25,623 nt of DNA, taken from positions 1 through 25,623 of the forward strand of contig CBFIHN010000023.1 in assembly GCA_965662575.1 (NCBI GenBank), in the 5' to 3' direction. Every line of letters begins with the position of its first letter. Position 1 is the stretch's first letter. Source of the stretch: CBFIHN01 sp965662575 (GTDB lineage Bacteria; Pseudomonadota; Gammaproteobacteria; Francisellales; CACEW01). The notes beneath the pieces were generated by a model that did not search any database, was not told the DNA's origin, and saw only the letters and a list, made by a program, of their open reading frames with translations. Shown here one piece after another: positions 17,053-24,953 of this stretch. The translations under genes and the position numbers were made by a program.

Positions 17053-18006
17053 TCACGTAATATCTAGTGTCACATTCAGCATACTTTGATACGTACCTTC
17101 TGGCTCGAACTGCCCAGCAGGAATTCGTCCAAAATAATTGCCTGCTTGCACAGTGCCATTAGTCACAATGGTATAGGGAGATGAACCCCCAGTTCCATCA
17201 CCCCAAACAATACTACGCGCCCCATTGGTGTAAACATTATAATCGATCGTATCAGAGCCTTTTGTCAACACTCTATTGGCATAGTTTGCAGAGCCCGTTC
17301 CTGGATTAACTTGAAGCTCGACTGTCTGGTCAGGTGTGCATTCAACAGAACCTGCCGCACTGGCATCTTTTGGCAATGTATCTGTGGCAATATAGGTTCC
17401 AAAGCTCATATCAGCAACGGAGACAATACACGCCGGTAATACGGTCACTTGAAAGGTTGCCGACTGACTCCTATTTCTCGTGCCACCACCTTGTGGATGT
17501 CTGGCTCTCACGCGGTAACTTGTTTGAACATAGTCTCCAGAGGGCACATTTTGATTAATTGGCACACGCACGGGGAAAGTCATATTAAATGTCTGCCAGG
17601 TATTGACACCAGCAGTAATATTTTTGGTAAATGTTTCGGCCGTCGCTGAACTATTACCAATGACTGTCGTTGTTGCGCTTTCTTGATAGGCATCAAAGTT
17701 AATATCATCACCACCTTGAGTCATCACCCGACTTCCCGGTGTCCCATCTAACCAAATTTCATACTGAACTTCCGTAGGATTCCCATTTCTTCGCCGGCAC
17801 TGTATGGTTGCGCCCATATTCACCTCAGCTTCCGTAGCGTCTGTAAACGCATAATCTGGTAATTGGACGGTTGTTGGCGTAACGCGTAGACGTCGGCATT
17901 GGCAGGTTGTCCCACCGGAAATACCATTAACTTTACAATCAATTGCCCCAATAGCCAGCTTACTTCCCATTAAAAGCAACCCCGCCAAGACTAATCTAAG
18001 TAACAT
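17053..18006 (-). CDS. Two-domain spore-coat-U (SCPU) pilus subunit, CsuE-like
   Basis: This secreted protein of about 317 residues has two SCPU domains. The signal peptide runs from MLLRLVLAG to AIGA. The N-terminal domain is Cys-rich (CKVNG, TCQCRRLR, CRRR) and the C-terminal domain carries the SCPU consensus: CIVSVADMSFGTY, VECTPDQTVELQ, IDYNVYTNGARSIVWGDG and FGRIPAGQ. Two-domain proteins of this length are the tip subunits of Csu-type archaic chaperone-usher pili. I chose the ATG at 18006 because AAGGG lies 6 bases upstream and the signal peptide starts there; the frame extends to 18099. No chaperone or usher gene is next to it. Confidence 0.85.
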   Translation of the reverse strand: MLLRLVLAGLLLMGSKLAIGAIDCKVNGISGGTTCQCRRLRVTPTTVQLPDYAFTDATEAEVNMGATIQCRRRNGNPTEVQYEIWLDGTPGSRVMTQGGDDINFDAYQESATTTVIGNSSATAETFTKNITAGVNTWQTFNMTFPVRVPINQNVPSGDYVQTSYRVRARHPQGGGTRNRSQSATFQVTVLPACIVSVADMSFGTYIATDTLPKDASAAGSVECTPDQTVELQVNPGTGSANYANRVLTKGSDTIDYNVYTNGARSIVWGDGTGGSSPYTIVTNGTVQAGNYFGRIPAGQFEPEGTYQSMLNVTLDIT

Positions 18007-18258
18007 AAACACCCTTTTTGGCTTGTAACGCTCTACTCTATAAATACTAAACGGGCTAATGCATAAGTCAATTAGACCGAATATCGATTGAAACAGCAAC
18101 TCATCCCCCCTACTCTAATATTAGCTGACATCTCGACACTAATGCCAACAGAATGAGAACTTTCACATTCACGAATGTGTTTCTTAAACAGACTGATCCC
18201 TTGTAAAAACAAGCAACTCCAGCATATGATGGCCTACACCAACCTGAACAAAAACATC

Positions 18259-18915
18259 ATGCCACACTTCGACTTCATTCAAAAATTCTTTATTTGGGCA
18301 ATCCCTGTACTGTTTGCCATTACGTTACACGAGGTTGCCCACGGTTGGGTTGCGGCACAATTCGGTGATAAAACCGCTCAACGCTTGGGTCGACTGAGCC
18401 TCAATCCAATTCGACATATTGATCCCATTGGCACTGTTATTGTGCCCTGTATCTTATTTTTTGTCGGCGGTTTTATTTTTGGTTGGGCAAAACCTGTACC
18501 CGTTGATTGGCGCAATCTCAATAACCCAAAACGTGACATGGCGTTGGTGGCACTAGCAGGGCCTTTTGCCAATATTTTAATGGCACTATGCTGGGGTATG
18601 ATCGCTAAAATTGGTTTCTCAATTAGCTCTGATAACACCTGGATTGCAATGATTTTCGCTAATATGGGGGTGGCGGGCATTATTATTAATCTATGGCTGT
18701 GTATTTTGAATTTAATTCCCATTCCTCCATTAGATGGTAGCCGCGTGGTCAGCAGTTTTTTAAGCACACAAGCCGCCGAGACATACAATAAATTAGAGCG
18801 ATTTGGCCTGATTATTTTATTGCTATTACTGGCCACAGGTATATTGTCAAAAATTTTATTGCCCGTGACACATAGCTTATTTCAGAGCATCATGGCGTTA
18901 TTTGGCATTAGCTAG
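18259..18915 (+). CDS. Site-2 protease family (M50) membrane metallopeptidase
   Basis: This is an inner-membrane zinc protease of about 218 residues from the small M50 group. The zinc motif HEVAHG lies in the first membrane helix (about residue 24), followed by the conserved LGRLSLNPIRHIDPIGTV segment. The second site, NLIPIPPLDGSRVV, has the third zinc ligand Asp. Four to five membrane helices are visible and no PDZ domain. Start choice is uncertain: the ATG at 18259 matches family length, while ATGs at 18175, 18226 and 18229 are in frame; none has a clear ribosome site. It is transcribed away from the pilus subunit gene and toward xerC. The substrate is unknown. Confidence 0.87.
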   Translation: MPHFDFIQKFFIWAIPVLFAITLHEVAHGWVAAQFGDKTAQRLGRLSLNPIRHIDPIGTVIVPCILFFVGGFIFGWAKPVPVDWRNLNNPKRDMALVALAGPFANILMALCWGMIAKIGFSISSDNTWIAMIFANMGVAGIIINLWLCILNLIPIPPLDGSRVVSSFLSTQAAETYNKLERFGLIILLLLLATGILSKILLPVTHSLFQSIMALFGIS

Positions 18916-18997
18916 TCGAACCGATCAACACCATAAATATCACAACCTTACGTGAAAATTTACCCCTTGCATTTGCAACTTCTCACGGCGACTAATT

Positions 18998-19021
18998 AAC
19001 ACACTTTGCAAGAAGTGTATT
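18998..19021 (-). terminator. Weak hairpin after xerC
   Basis: On the minus strand AATACACTT pairs with AAGTGTGTT (9 pairs with one G-T) around a CTTGCA loop, 4 bases after the xerC stop. The following sequence AATTAG is not a true T-run, so termination would be weak. Confidence 0.35.
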
Positions 19022-19024
19022 AGG

Positions 19025-19909
19025 TTACTTAGAAGCACGTGGGTGTGCCCGATCATAGCTATCCGCCAGATACTGAAAATCTAAGTGTGTGTAAACCTGT
19101 GTCGTTTTAATATCACTATGCCCTAACAGTTCTTGCACCGCCCGCAAATTACTGCTTGACTCTAAAAGATGACTGGCAAAAGCATGGCGAAACATATGTG
19201 GATGCAAGTGTGTTGCGCTTTGTAAGGCACCCCAACGGGCAAAACGCTGCTGTACCGCACGTGGCGTTATTCTCGTCCCCCGTTTACTGACAAATAAAGC
19301 GTGTTCATTTATTGACGCAAAATCTGAACGTAACGCAAGCCATGCTTGTACTGATTCAATGGCTTTTCTACCAATTGGTAGCTGACGCATTTTATTCCCT
19401 TTACCAACAACCACAACGCTGTGTTCAGAAAAATCAATACTATCCAGGTTTAATGACAACAGTTCTGATAAACGCAAACCAGAGGCATAGGTTAACTCTA
19501 AAATCGCATGATCACGAAACTCCAGTGGCTCCTGTGGTTGGATATTTAACAAAAATTGCATTTGATCGACATCCGGTGCTTTAGGTAGTTTTTTGGCCGC
19601 TTTAGGTGCTTGCACACTCAGTGCAGGATTGATCACCACTCGTCCCTCGCGCGCTAAATACCGATAAAAACTACGCAAGCATGAGAGCATGCGCTGCAGA
19701 CTTTTCCCAGATAACCCTCGTTGATGCTCACAAGCTAACCAATAGCGCACATCTTTGGCTTGAATACAGTCCCAATCTAATCGCTGTTGTTCAATTAAAA
19801 CTTGAAAAATACTCGTTAAATCTTGCTGATAAGAGTCAATGGTTCTTGGCGATAAATGCTTTTCATGTGCCAAATAATTAAGAAAATCTGTCACCCAAAG
19901 ATCATTCAT
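19025..19909 (-). CDS. xerC: Tyrosine recombinase XerC
   Basis: This 294-residue recombinase works with XerD at dif to resolve chromosome dimers at division. The N-terminal SAM-like domain begins FLNYLAHEKHLSPRT. The catalytic domain has Arg in ASGLRLSELL, Lys in VVGKGNKMRQLPIG, HMFRHAFASHLLE, the ELLGH histidine and Tyr in TTQVYTHLDF. The ending THLDFQYLADSYDRAHPRA is typical of XerC rather than XerD. It starts 5 bases after the lptM-like gene. The same lptM...xerC neighbourhood exists in enterobacteria, where dapF lies between them; dapF is missing here. Confidence 0.95.
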   Translation of the reverse strand: MNDLWVTDFLNYLAHEKHLSPRTIDSYQQDLTSIFQVLIEQQRLDWDCIQAKDVRYWLACEHQRGLSGKSLQRMLSCLRSFYRYLAREGRVVINPALSVQAPKAAKKLPKAPDVDQMQFLLNIQPQEPLEFRDHAILELTYASGLRLSELLSLNLDSIDFSEHSVVVVGKGNKMRQLPIGRKAIESVQAWLALRSDFASINEHALFVSKRGTRITPRAVQQRFARWGALQSATHLHPHMFRHAFASHLLESSSNLRAVQELLGHSDIKTTQVYTHLDFQYLADSYDRAHPRASK

Positions 19910-19914
19910 ATCAC

Positions 19915-20028
19915 TTAACGAACACTATGTACCAGACTGGCTTTAGTTGGCAAATATAGCGCACCCGTTTGGCCACAAGCACTGATAAAAAAAGACATCA
20001 CAATAAGACAGATAATGCGGCTCATCAT
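19915..20028 (-). CDS. lptM: LptM-like (YifL) small lipoprotein
   Basis: This is a 37-residue lipoprotein. The signal segment (MMSRIICLIVMSFF) ends in the lipobox ISAC with Cys18, followed by GQTGALYLP, which matches the CGxxGPLYxP signature of LptM/YifL. LptM helps mature the LptD/E lipopolysaccharide translocon at the outer membrane. The tail after this motif is only about 10 residues, much shorter than the E. coli protein; the conserved part is complete. It precedes xerC by 5 bases, supporting orthology by position. Either of two consecutive ATGs (20028, 20025) may be used. Confidence 0.85.
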   Translation of the reverse strand: MMSRIICLIVMSFFISACGQTGALYLPTKASLVHSVR

Positions 20029-20073
20029 AAACGAAGAACTAAGAAATAAAAGTCCATTGTAATCGTTGTTGCA

Positions 20074-21777
20074 TTAGAGATCCAATGCAACTTTCGCCGC
20101 AACGGCCACTTGATAAATAATCCGTGAAATGGCAGACGCTAAAGTCACACTTTGTGAAACTGTTTTTGGTGGCACCATAATTTGATCCCCACCTTGAATG
20201 GCCACGTTGCCACCACCCCAACCAACATCAACACGCTGCACAGCGCCATCTTCATGGATAAGCAAGACATAATCCTGATTCGCTGAATCAGAATAACCCC
20301 CAGCAGCTTTAATATACTCGGCAATAGACTCACCTGATTTAGCAACCACAGCCATTGGCGAGACCACCTCGCCAGTCACATTAACGACCGAGGTTTTTAC
20401 CGGAATGTTAATGGTGTCACCATTTTGTAGCGCAATATCGCCCCAACCTGATCTTGCACCAACGACAATTTGACCTTTTGGTTGGACTTGCTGCACCTTG
20501 GCAATAAATTGGGTTACTAACTTTGCAAATTGCGCCTGAATCTGGGCACCTTCTGACGTCAGTGAGGCATCAGTATAAACCTGCTTCTGCAAATTATTTA
20601 AACTCACCTCTATAGCAGCCTTCTGTTGCGCTGCAACGCTTAGTCTAAATAATTGCAAATTGTCTACCGCGGCTTGTGGTGATAAATGTAATTGTGCGAC
20701 AACCTGTGCCAACGTGGTACCGATTGGCTCAATCATTTCACGCGCACCGCTCACCGCACCGGTGATTTTAATGTTGATATCATTGACATTTTTGTCTTTG
20801 GTCACAACCACATTTTCACCCGCATAAACAGATTTATCACCGACTTTGGATAATGGCAAATATTGTTGTGTTGGGTTAACACCTCGATTATCTTGAATCA
20901 ACACATATGAGGCTGTTGGTAAAACACCTGACAACTGCAACAATTTCTGTAATGACAAGCCTCGCTTTAAGGGCTCATAAATGGCAGGTGTTCGCACTGC
21001 ACCGCTGACACTGATTGCACTATCTAATGGACCAACAACGATACTGTCACCTTGATGCAATTGTGCGTAAGGGATTTTTCCATGCAACAGAAAGTCATAG
21101 AGATCAATATGACTGATGATTTTATTATCACGCAAAATGTCAATATGCCTAAAACTCCCTTCACGGGGATTAATACCGCCAGCACGGCAAAGGAAATACA
21201 ACGCTGAATCTGAGGAGATACCATCATACAAGCCTGGGCGCTCAACATAACCAGACACAAACACCTGCACCGGCTGTGCAGTTAATAAATTGGCATAAGC
21301 ATGGACATTATTTTTAAACACCCGCTTTAATGCCGCTTTGATAACAGGGTTTAAGTCTTTATTGGGGATCCCCGCCACATGCACTGGCCCAACGTCTGGA
21401 ATAAACAAATTACCCTGGCTATCAACGGTTTCAACTTTATGAAACGAAAAAGCCCCCCACAGCATAACCGCCACTTTATCGCCAATACTTAATAAATAAT
21501 TCGGGTTATATAGGGGTATCTGCGGCAAATTGGCACACTGACGATTAAATAAATTGGCGCCAAAGACATTACTTTTAACAACATCTTGATCTGCATGATC
21601 TGGCCGTCGATGAGCAGGCTCAGCTGAATGTAATTTAGCAGCAGGTTTAGATACCGCATCCGCCGGGTTACTACTATAGATGGCAGTTAATGCACTGTCA
21701 TCTTGACTAGATGGCACAGACAGGGCAAAAACACTGTGACTGAAGAATACCAGCAAAGGCAATAAGTATTTGATCAT
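20074..21777 (-). CDS. kpsD: Capsule polysaccharide export protein KpsD
   Basis: This 567-residue outer-membrane polysaccharide export (OPX) protein of group 2 capsules has a signal peptide of residues 1-18 (ending SVFA). It then has the poly-export domain with FGANLFN, YLLSIGDKVAVMLWGAFSF and GNLFIPDVGPVHVAGI, followed by repeated SLBB-type domains (VFVSGYVERPGLY, SVSGAVRTPAIYEP, VNVTGEVVSPMAV). A C-terminal hydrophobic segment is IIYQVAVAAKVALDL. Length and order match E. coli KpsD closely. It starts 2 bases after the kpsE stop, so the two are coupled. With KpsE it forms the export path across the periplasm and outer membrane. Confidence 0.96.
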   Translation of the reverse strand: MIKYLLPLLVFFSHSVFALSVPSSQDDSALTAIYSSNPADAVSKPAAKLHSAEPAHRRPDHADQDVVKSNVFGANLFNRQCANLPQIPLYNPNYLLSIGDKVAVMLWGAFSFHKVETVDSQGNLFIPDVGPVHVAGIPNKDLNPVIKAALKRVFKNNVHAYANLLTAQPVQVFVSGYVERPGLYDGISSDSALYFLCRAGGINPREGSFRHIDILRDNKIISHIDLYDFLLHGKIPYAQLHQGDSIVVGPLDSAISVSGAVRTPAIYEPLKRGLSLQKLLQLSGVLPTASYVLIQDNRGVNPTQQYLPLSKVGDKSVYAGENVVVTKDKNVNDINIKITGAVSGAREMIEPIGTTLAQVVAQLHLSPQAAVDNLQLFRLSVAAQQKAAIEVSLNNLQKQVYTDASLTSEGAQIQAQFAKLVTQFIAKVQQVQPKGQIVVGARSGWGDIALQNGDTINIPVKTSVVNVTGEVVSPMAVVAKSGESIAEYIKAAGGYSDSANQDYVLLIHEDGAVQRVDVGWGGGNVAIQGGDQIMVPPKTVSQSVTLASAISRIIYQVAVAAKVALDL

Positions 21778-21779
21778 GG

Positions 21780-23006
21780 TTAATCCCGATGCTCTTGAAT
21801 AATAGTAATAATCATACGACCAATGCCATAGGTCATCAGCAATACAATTAATAGCGTTAATAAGTCATATCCTATCCGTGGATAGGCATTGTAGTTCGGC
21901 AATGTCGGTGGATCGAGCACCACCAACTGCTGCTGCTCTTTCATTAACGAGGCTTTAGCCATTTCATAGCTTTGCATCGCTGCTTTATAGGCCTCAACAG
22001 CAAAACTGGCAGACATCCGTAACCACTCAAATTTAGCCATCATCTCATTGAGTTTTTTCTGATTGGCATTGGGCGAACCCAACAGCTCTTTTTTCTGCGC
22101 AATAATCTGTGCCTGTAACGCTTCAACTTTTTGTTTCTGCGCAACAATCGCTGCTGAATTTGGTTGCATATAAGACTGCAAATCAATCAGCATGGTTTTT
22201 TCTTTAACTAACTGACCTTGCAACTGCACCATAATTGACGCGACAGCTTCGAGCGTTTTTTTCGGATCTAGGATACCTTGTTTATTTTGATAGGCCAAAA
22301 TCTGCGCCTCGGCTTTCTGCAGTTTCCTCCGTGCTAGTTGCACTTGCTCATGACTGTAAGATAACCGTTTCTCAGTCAACTGATGTTCAATATGATCCAT
22401 AAATTGCTGCAGATTAACTAATATTTTTTGCATGGTTTGCTGCGCTTGGCTTGGTGTAAACCCTTGTGCTGAGAAAGTCACCGTTTGTGCATTTTGATCG
22501 TACTCTGCACCCAACATGGACTGGAAATAACTCAATCTATCTTTCTGGTCCGCGCTTTTACTTAGGCGCGAAAAGTAATCAACTTGACTGCTCTGATACC
22601 ACTTGAAAATCCCCAATTGCTGATTCAATTTGTCGAGCATATCCCAAGAAGACTGGTAGTTAATCAGCATATAACTATTGGCAACTCCGCTACTTTCAGC
22701 ACCTGAAATCAGCGCTGCCACACCACTTAATGCCTCACCTGAGTTATTATTCTTCAGCAAAATCGTTGTCGTACTTTCATAACGCGGCGAGGCCCAAAGT
22801 AAGAAATAAACTGCTGTAAAAATAAATGGGACAATCACCACCAGAGTAAACCAAGGATTACCGAAGAAAAAACGACCGACATATTGCAGAAAGTCTCCAG
22901 CAGGCTTAATCATCAGCCACTTTTTAAACTTAGCTAAACGCTCAATTGGCAGTGATTTTATTAGCGGTAGCTTTTTGACTAAAGCACCCAAAGGAAGTTT
23001 TTTCAT
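21780..23006 (-). CDS. kpsE: Capsule export inner-membrane protein KpsE
   Basis: This 408-residue polysaccharide co-polymerase (PCP-3) protein has two membrane helices, at about 51-71 and 380-402, with a large periplasmic part between. The characteristic WASPRYESTTTILLK follows the first helix. A long Q/K-rich coiled-coil region spans about residues 190-340. A proline motif before the last helix (LDPPTLPNYNAYPRIG) is typical of the Wzz/KpsE family. The N-terminal extension of about 45 residues is basic and amphipathic. KpsE links the KpsMT ABC transporter to KpsD; kpsM and kpsT are not in this window. No clear ribosome site precedes the ATG. Confidence 0.94.
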   Translation of the reverse strand: MKKLPLGALVKKLPLIKSLPIERLAKFKKWLMIKPAGDFLQYVGRFFFGNPWFTLVVIVPFIFTAVYFLLWASPRYESTTTILLKNNNSGEALSGVAALISGAESSGVANSYMLINYQSSWDMLDKLNQQLGIFKWYQSSQVDYFSRLSKSADQKDRLSYFQSMLGAEYDQNAQTVTFSAQGFTPSQAQQTMQKILVNLQQFMDHIEHQLTEKRLSYSHEQVQLARRKLQKAEAQILAYQNKQGILDPKKTLEAVASIMVQLQGQLVKEKTMLIDLQSYMQPNSAAIVAQKQKVEALQAQIIAQKKELLGSPNANQKKLNEMMAKFEWLRMSASFAVEAYKAAMQSYEMAKASLMKEQQQLVVLDPPTLPNYNAYPRIGYDLLTLLIVLLMTYGIGRMIITIIQEHRD

Positions 23007-23358
23007 GAGGGGGTATCAATACAAGACTGCTGTGGATTTTACCTGAAAACTAAAACGTAATAAAATCAAGCGCAACTAAAAAAATGGGTTGCTGGAGTGG
23101 TTACGGCTCAACTACCAATGAACAACTCGCATCACTCCAAAATATCAACCATTTTCAAATGCCAACGCAGCATTCAAATTTTTATACATCCTTTTTAAAA
23201 GGATAATAATATTGCTATATAGAACTTTTGAGAAAGATATAAGGTGTTAATAAAAAGCAGATCCTCTAGATGAATCTGAGCTAATACACATTACGGCCAC
23301 TGGCTGAGTTTCTGCTAATTGACAATCATTCCTCTTGAGGGGGGAAAAGTAAAGATTA
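23007..23358. other. Non-coding stretch upstream of kpsE
   Basis: I see no gene in these 352 bases. They contain a near-perfect 17-base palindrome, ATCCTTTTTAAAAGGAT (23188-23204), and a longer imperfect inverted repeat (AAAATGG.TTG...GGAGTG arms at 23081-23099 and 23133-23156). They probably carry the kpsED promoter, but I could not fix a convincing -35/-10 pair. No ATPase-gene terminator is obvious. Confidence 0.5.
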
Positions 23359-24492
23359 TCAAGAAAAAACCCCTTCAAATGAGCGCCACCCATGTACTGC
23401 CACACCGTGAATTGAAATAGATTTCTCTCCCGCATAAATTAAATGCAAATGATCTTGACCACTCATTTTACCCCAGCTCAATAAGCCCTTAAAAAAATCT
23501 TTAGTCATGGTTTTTCCTGATTTAATTTCCAACCCAATCAAATCCTCTCCTCGCTCAATCAGGCAGTCTATCTCACGCCCCTGTTGATCACGCCAGAAAT
23601 AAATAGGTGGTGTTTTAGCTTGCTGAAAAAAGTATTTAGCAAGTTCTGAAATAATAAATCCTTCAAATATTGCACCTCTCATACTATGCAAAGCAAGATA
23701 CTCAGCTGAGTCGATACCGAGCAAATGGCAAACCAAACCACTATCATAAAAATATAGCTTGGGTGTTTTCACCAAACGTTTATTAAAGTTTCTATGATGT
23801 GGCATCAATCGATAAACCAAATAACTCGACTCTAATAAACTAACCCACTCTTTAGCGGTTGACTGAGAAACACCCACATCAACTGCTAAGCTTGATAGAT
23901 TCAACAATTGTCCATGCCGCGCGGCACACATTTTGAGAAAGCGCTGAAAAGTACTGAGATCTCGTATGTTAATTATTTGACGAACATCTCTTTCCACATA
24001 AGTTTTCAAATAGGACTGCCACCATAAGTTTCTATCCAAATTTTCATGGTAAGGACGCGGATAGCTACCCTTAAAAAGATATTCCCATAAATCAGGCGTT
24101 TTATTTTCATCACTCATAAATTCAGAGTAACTCAACGGCAGCAGCTCCAGAACCGCACTGCGCCCAGCTAAGCTCTGCGACCCAGATAAAATAAACATCC
24201 CTGGATAGCCATGTAAATCAACGTATTCTTGTATATATGAGAACAGTTCGGGTAGGTTTTGCGCCTCATCAATCATTAAGCCATTTGTCTTTTGATGCTG
24301 ATCTAAAAAGCCCCTAGGATCCGACTGTGCAAACAATAATACGTCCGGGCTTTCTAGGCTCACATACGTCAAGTTTGGAAACTGCTGACGAAGTAAAGTT
24401 GTTTTGCCACTTTGCCTCGGTCCAGTTAGCACCACAACAGGAAAGCTAGCAACCGCTTGTTCTAGTTTTTTTTCTAGCTGTCGTTTAAACAT
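23359..24492 (-). CDS. AAA ATPase with C-terminal DUF4143 domain, internal deletion
   Basis: This is an ATP-binding protein of the AAA_14/DUF4143 family, about 377 residues. Walker A is LTGPRQSGKTTLL and Walker B is LMIDEAQNLPE. A central winged-helix-like part (LLNLSSLAVDVGVSQSTAKEWVSLLE) is followed by the DUF4143 nuclease-like end (IYFWRDQQGREIDCLIERGEDLIGLEIKSG), whose D...E.K residues resemble restriction-type folds. Homologues usually have about ten extra residues between GSQ and SLAGR (form GSQNFLL...SQSLAGR); here GSQSLAGR is continuous, so the region after sensor 1 is shortened. The ATG at 24492 matches family starts; ATG 24507 or TTG 24519 are possible. It lies inside the capsule cluster with its own promoter. 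Cellular role unknown. Confidence 0.85.
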   Translation of the reverse strand: MFKRQLEKKLEQAVASFPVVVLTGPRQSGKTTLLRQQFPNLTYVSLESPDVLLFAQSDPRGFLDQHQKTNGLMIDEAQNLPELFSYIQEYVDLHGYPGMFILSGSQSLAGRSAVLELLPLSYSEFMSDENKTPDLWEYLFKGSYPRPYHENLDRNLWWQSYLKTYVERDVRQIINIRDLSTFQRFLKMCAARHGQLLNLSSLAVDVGVSQSTAKEWVSLLESSYLVYRLMPHHRNFNKRLVKTPKLYFYDSGLVCHLLGIDSAEYLALHSMRGAIFEGFIISELAKYFFQQAKTPPIYFWRDQQGREIDCLIERGEDLIGLEIKSGKTMTKDFFKGLLSWGKMSGQDHLHLIYAGEKSISIHGVAVHGWRSFEGVFS

Positions 24493-24520
24493 GAGAGCAC
24501 CCAACATCTTGATAAACAAG

Positions 24521-24548
24521 AGTATAGATTGATTTATGTAAAATTCAA
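24521..24548 (-). promoter_or_regulatory. Sigma70-like promoter of the AAA ATPase gene
   Basis: On the minus strand TTGAAT (24548-24543) and TATACT (24526-24521) are 16 bases apart. The start would fall near 24514. A perfect inverted repeat overlaps the -35 and spacer. Confidence 0.55.
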
Positions 24549-24574
24549 TATTAAATCGTGGATTTTACATAAAT
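24532..24574. promoter_or_regulatory. Perfect 13-base inverted repeat, operator-like
   Basis: ATTTATGTAAAAT (24532-24544) and ATTTTACATAAAT (24562-24574) are exact reverse complements with a 17-base spacer. One arm covers the promoter spacer and the edge of the -35 of the ATPase gene. A repressor site is likely; the binding protein is unknown. Confidence 0.6.
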
Positions 24575-24665
24575 TATTGAAGACCACAGCGCACCATTGA
24601 TAAAACCGGATTTCAGAAAACTATCGGGCGTTTTACATGTAGCACCGGACAAACTAGACGTTTCA

Positions 24666-24947
24666 TCAATGCCTCTTTTTAAAAATTTTATAAATGAGCT
24701 GCCCTTGCCAAAGCCCTTGATGATAATTAAAAAATGCCCAACCTAATAAACGTACAGCAACATAGGCAAAAGGTGCCATCCAATCATGGTACTGTTTCAT
24801 GTGTTGATACAAGGCTAAGTCAGCCCGTTTACGTTCAGTACGTCCACCACCACCATTAATCCCGTAAGCATTATCATGTTTTTTGCAGCCTAAATTGCGG
24901 TTGTATCTATCACTTCTTAGAAAAAAACAGTAATTACGTTGCGTCAT
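24666..24947 (-). CDS. Small phospholipase A2-like protein linked to kpsS
   Basis: This 93-residue protein has a PLA2-type core: GCKKHDNAYG with His24-Asp25 and Tyr28, then RADLALYQHM with Asp43. The order C-x-x-H-D-x-x-Y ... (A)D is that of secreted and parvovirus-type phospholipases A2, where His-Asp and the distal Asp are catalytic. I do not see the usual calcium loop. There is no signal peptide. A hydrophobic C-terminal part (PFAYVAVRLLGWAFFNY, about 59-75) and a basic end (KIFKKRH) suggest membrane contact. It begins 6 bases after the kpsS stop, so it is almost surely co-translated. Role in the capsule lipid anchor is inference; the exact family is not known to me. Confidence 0.75.
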   Translation of the reverse strand: MTQRNYCFFLRSDRYNRNLGCKKHDNAYGINGGGGRTERKRADLALYQHMKQYHDWMAPFAYVAVRLLGWAFFNYHQGLWQGQLIYKIFKKRH

Positions 24948-24953
24948 TGAATC

